39,239 bases of DNA from DASZKW01 sp035552775 (GTDB taxonomy: Bacteria > Actinomycetota > Acidimicrobiia > Acidimicrobiales > Palsa-688): contig DASZKW010000021.1 in the NCBI GenBank assembly GCA_035552775.1, forward strand, positions 1-39,239. Direction: 5' to 3'. Positions 38,068 through 39,239 of the stretch are shown piece by piece. The translations under genes were made by a program, and so were the position numbers. The notes beneath the pieces were generated by a model. The model was not told the DNA's origin. It searched no databases and worked only from the letters and a program-made list of their open reading frames with translations. The number at the start of each line of letters is the position of its first letter. Position 1 is the stretch's first letter.

Positions 38068-39239
38068 CGCGCAAACCTCGGATCGTCCCAGACCGGCTTC
38101 CAGTTCGGATTATTGGCGTCGCTGACCTGCACGACTTGACCAGTCGAGTCATTCACCACAACGTAGGACCCGTTGTTACGTTCGTAGGCAGTTGCCGGCT
38201 CCCGAGTACCCGACGTGTAGTCCCAGACAGGATGTGTTGCGCTTGGGTCCCTCACGGTCTGCTCGACCTCGCCCTGGGTCCAACCCCGGGGACCCATTTG
38301 GCCATCGACCTTGTCATCGAACGAGAGTTTTGGATCGCCGGATCCTCCTGACCGTCCGGATGCGTTGTTGGCGTCTTGGGCCATGTGGGTGAGGTTGTGG
38401 CCCATGTCGGTGGCGGACACGGCGGTCATCCCGGCGCCGGCGGTGATCAGCGCGGCGCTAGCCACGTTGACGGGCACCCCCACCAGAGCGCCGACGCCGG
38501 TGGCGTCGAGGAGGCCGCCGCCGACCTCGCCGCCGGCGCCGGCCGCGATCGCGGCCAACCCGAGCGCCATGCCCCCGGCGTCGGCCGCGGCCTTGAGGGC
38601 GTCGGGGTTGTCCACCGCGTGCCACGCCCACTCCCCGGCCCCGGCGATGTCGCGGCCGGCGTCGCCGGCCCAGCCCGCCACGTGGTGCTCGCTCCAGTCC
38701 CACGCCCCCGACGCCACGTCGCCGATGTCGTCGAACACGCCGCTCAACCAGCTGTGATGGGGGTTCTGTATCCCCGCCGCGCTCGCCGCGTGCAGGGCGC
38801 CGGCCACCGCCGCCGACGCCACGTGGGCGTCGGTGACGGCGGTGTCTTTCATGTGCTGCGCGGCGGCCATGTCCGCGTTAGCCGCCGCCAGGTTGGCCTG
38901 GGCCGCCGCCACCTGGGCCTGGGCGCCCTGGTAGCCGGCCTGGAGGCCCGCGACATTGGACTGGGCGGCCGCGGCAGCCTCCGGTGTCGGCGCCGGCGTG
39001 AACGCCGCCGCCAGCGCCGCGGAGTTGTAGGCCGCCGCCGCCGAGTCCGCCCCCGCCGACGCCGACTCCACCTGGCCCTGGGCGGCGGCGACCGCACCCT
39101 GCGCCGACTTCGCCTTGGCCAGCGCCTGCACCGCCAGCGCCTGGGCGTCGCCCAAACGAGGCCAGTAGCCGTCCAGGGCGTCGGCCGCGTCATGGTACGA
39201 CGTGGTCAGCTTCGACAACTCACCGGGCAGCTTGGCCAC
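38064..39239 (-). CDS. polymorphic toxin, T7SS-type N-terminus and colicin E5-like tRNase C-terminus (5'-partial)
   Basis: At least 391 aa are encoded, open at the right edge. The visible N-terminal part is Ala-rich helical/coiled coil (YWPRLGDAQALAVQALAKAK), like the helical region of WXG100/LXG-type secreted effectors. A Gly/Ala-rich middle has a membrane-like segment. The last 90 residues (KLSFDDKVDGQMGPRGWTQG, DPATAY-like EPATAYERNNGSYVVVNDST, GQVVQVSDANNPNW) match the colicin E5 RNase domain closely. Colicin E5 cuts tRNAs for Tyr, His, Asn and Asp in the anticodon loop. The immunity gene overlaps the stop. The secretion route is inferred; the E5 assignment is strong. Confidence 0.85.
   Translation of the reverse strand: MAKLPGELSKLTTSYHDAADALDGYWPRLGDAQALAVQALAKAKSAQGAVAAAQGQVESASAGADSAAAAYNSAALAAAFTPAPTPEAAAAAQSNVAGLQAGYQGAQAQVAAAQANLAAANADMAAAQHMKDTAVTDAHVASAAVAGALHAASAAGIQNPHHSWLSGVFDDIGDVASGAWDWSEHHVAGWAGDAGRDIAGAGEWAWHAVDNPDALKAAADAGGMALGLAAIAAGAGGEVGGGLLDATGVGALVGVPVNVASAALITAGAGMTAVSATDMGHNLTHMAQDANNASGRSGGSGDPKLSFDDKVDGQMGPRGWTQGEVEQTVRDPSATHPVWDYTSGTREPATAYERNNGSYVVVNDSTGQVVQVSDANNPNWKPVWDDPRFAR

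Overview
The window is about 70% GC, densely packed and full of GTG/TTG starts and 1-4 base stop/start overlaps. It looks like an actinobacterial chromosome. A SigR/RsrA-type sigma/anti-sigma pair, an F420-associated DUF2342-type metalloprotease, leader-poor operons, and secreted GYWLVAxDGGIFxFG repeats that I associate with Acidimicrobiia make an (uncultured) acidimicrobiial genome the most likely source. This is inference; no rRNA or tRNA gene is present to confirm it.

Layout. (1) 1-6887 is cell envelope: a WecB-type UDP-GlcNAc 2-epimerase with a collagen-like N-terminus, a processive-type GT2 glycosyltransferase, an exosortase operon (67-residue LAFTG protein, exosortase, surface anchor protein) and a GT-C membrane glycosyltransferase. 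(2) 6884-11198 is a minus-strand operon resembling the methylamine-dehydrogenase maturation genes (MauE, MauD-like). Its last gene fuses a cysteine-rich MauA-like domain to five beta-propeller-like repeats; no mauB heavy chain is present. (3) 11332-19481 is glycerolipid metabolism: glycerophosphodiesterase, GpsA, a HAD-PlsC fusion and PlsB, plus a phasin-like protein and a membrane protein. (4) 19510-23036 holds an FHA/zinc-ribbon protein, the SigR/RsrA-like pair, a tiny zinc protein and a DUF2342-type metalloprotease. (5) 23113-36603 is a long plus-strand housekeeping run: tilS, hpt, ftsH, folE, folP, a PTP-like pseudoenzyme, folB, folK, panC, nadB, nadC, coaX and a lysyl-tRNA synthetase fused to two Clp N-domain repeats. 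(6) 36678-39239 (minus) is a polymorphic toxin module: a T7SS-type effector with a colicin E5-like tRNase C-terminus, its likely immunity gene, and two further small genes.

The strongest candidates for something new are: the ClpN-LysRS fusion; the single-chain MauA-like/propeller protein with its mau-type maturation genes; a dispersed palindrome (TGTGCAG...CTGCACA) that occurs once between genes and once in frame inside tilS, with two more long inverted repeats at the two ends of the same gene; and the exosortase operon that also encodes a class-E-sortase-like LAFTG peptide. Short GC-rich tandem repeats recur throughout, both as in-frame protein inserts (at least nine genes) and as duplications that copy stop codons or stop/start junctions.

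No CRISPR array, insertion sequence, rRNA or tRNA gene was found.
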